DNA of 64,000 bases, from NCBI GenBank assembly GCA_028284415.1, contig JANQRU010000004.1, positions 62,001 through 126,000 of the forward strand, in the 5' to 3' direction. Origin of the DNA: Pyrinomonadaceae bacterium (lineage in GTDB: Bacteria > Acidobacteriota > Blastocatellia > Pyrinomonadales > Pyrinomonadaceae). The notes under the pieces are model-generated. The model saw nothing but the letters and a program-made list of their open reading frames with translations. It did not search any database and was not told the origin of the DNA. Shown here in pieces: positions 63,780-64,000 of the stretch. The first letter of the stretch is position 1; each line of letters begins with the position of its first letter. The position numbers were made by a program, and so were the translations under genes.

Positions 63780-64000
63780 ATGAAATACACAATTTTTCTA
63801 CTACTATTTGCATTCCTTTTTGTCGGTGGTTTGGAAACCGTAAATGCACAAGACAAAAAACAAATTAGATTTCCGGGCATTCAAAAAAGCCCAACAGACA
63901 TTTCCTACATGCGTGAAGGAAGACGCGGACCTGTTACTGCAAAGGTTGTTTACAGCCGCCCGTATAAAAAAGACCGCGAAATTTTTGGCGGTTTAGTGCC
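63780..64000 (+). CDS. exported DUF2911-domain protein (partial, runs off the window)
   Basis: The ATG at 63780 begins a signal peptide (MKYTIFLLLFAFLFVGG, cleavage near VNAQ) and the mature part reads AKVVYSRPYKKDREIFGGLV before the window ends. That phrase matches the opening of DUF2911 proteins, which are small exported beta-barrel-like proteins of unknown function common in Bacteroidota and Acidobacteriota. A GAGGG block about ten bases upstream serves as the ribosome site. Only about 73 residues are visible. Confidence 0.8.
   Translation, partial: MKYTIFLLLFAFLFVGGLETVNAQDKKQIRFPGIQKSPTDISYMREGRRGPVTAKVVYSRPYKKDREIFGGLV

Noticed and set aside
1..64000. CRISPR array or insertion sequence
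   Set aside because: No regularly spaced direct repeats and no transposase frame were found; the repeats seen are short palindromes.

Overview
The window looks like chromosomal DNA from an uncultured, AT-rich member of the Acidobacteriota, most plausibly Blastocatellia / Pyrinomonadales-like. This is inferred from gene content: two Oar-type TonB-dependent receptors with an N-terminal carboxypeptidase-regulatory domain, a VPS10/BNR-repeat exported protein, exported M28 peptidase and PQQ-propeller proteins, a short zinc-ribbon/SH3 protein, TonB C-terminal-domain proteins and a DUF4129-DUF4350-MoxR block. No rRNA, tRNA, CRISPR array or intact insertion sequence was seen, so the placement rests on proteins only.

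Layout. 1-3.2 kb: end of a LolA-like gene, a PaaI thioesterase, an orphan KaiB-fold protein and an ABC exporter. 3.7-6.8 kb (minus strand): a zincin-like metallopeptidase followed by four small exported or membrane proteins of unknown function. 6.9-10.6 kb: a membrane protein, an alpha/beta hydrolase and two tandem TonB-C-domain paralogues. 10.7-19.8 kb: an ECF-like sigma factor, a zinc-finger anti-sigma-like membrane protein, a PQQ-type propeller, an M28 peptidase and the VPS10/BNR protein, with palindromic repeats in the gaps. 19.9-26.2 kb: PepSY-TM protein, SPFH protein, ATP-grasp protein, a B3-type metallo-beta-lactamase with a membrane partner, and a YciI/ECF42/SRPBCC group. 26.4-31.8 kb: MscL, 5-formyl-THF cyclo-ligase, a two-gene cassette (coiled-coil Tat protein plus a TRADD-N-associated-type membrane protein), MnmA and a zinc-ribbon/SH3 protein. 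31.8-38.9 kb (minus): SGNH hydrolase, then a MoxR/TauE/DUF4350/DUF4129/membrane-protein operon. 39.3-50 kb: two TonB-dependent receptors, a LolA-like protein, an NtrC-type regulator and a methyltransferase. 50.3-57.8 kb: DUF72, SppA, a RskA-like exported protein, a methyltransferase, gamma-glutamyltransferase and an MpaB-like oxygenase. 57.8-61.2 kb (minus): a MazE/MazF pair followed by an MmeI-type restriction-modification enzyme. 61.4 kb to the end: an SLC12-like transporter and the start of a DUF2911 protein.

Many products are exported or envelope proteins, which suits a heterotrophic diderm that takes up and degrades polymers. The most original material is (i) the coiled-coil/TRADD-N-associated membrane pair, (ii) the zincin-led array of small exported proteins, (iii) dispersed palindromic elements, one family ending in ATAGAAC...GTTCTAT and another bracketing the VPS10 gene, and (iv) a structured leader-RNA candidate upstream of the SPFH gene. 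All family assignments are by reading the sequence; no database search was run.
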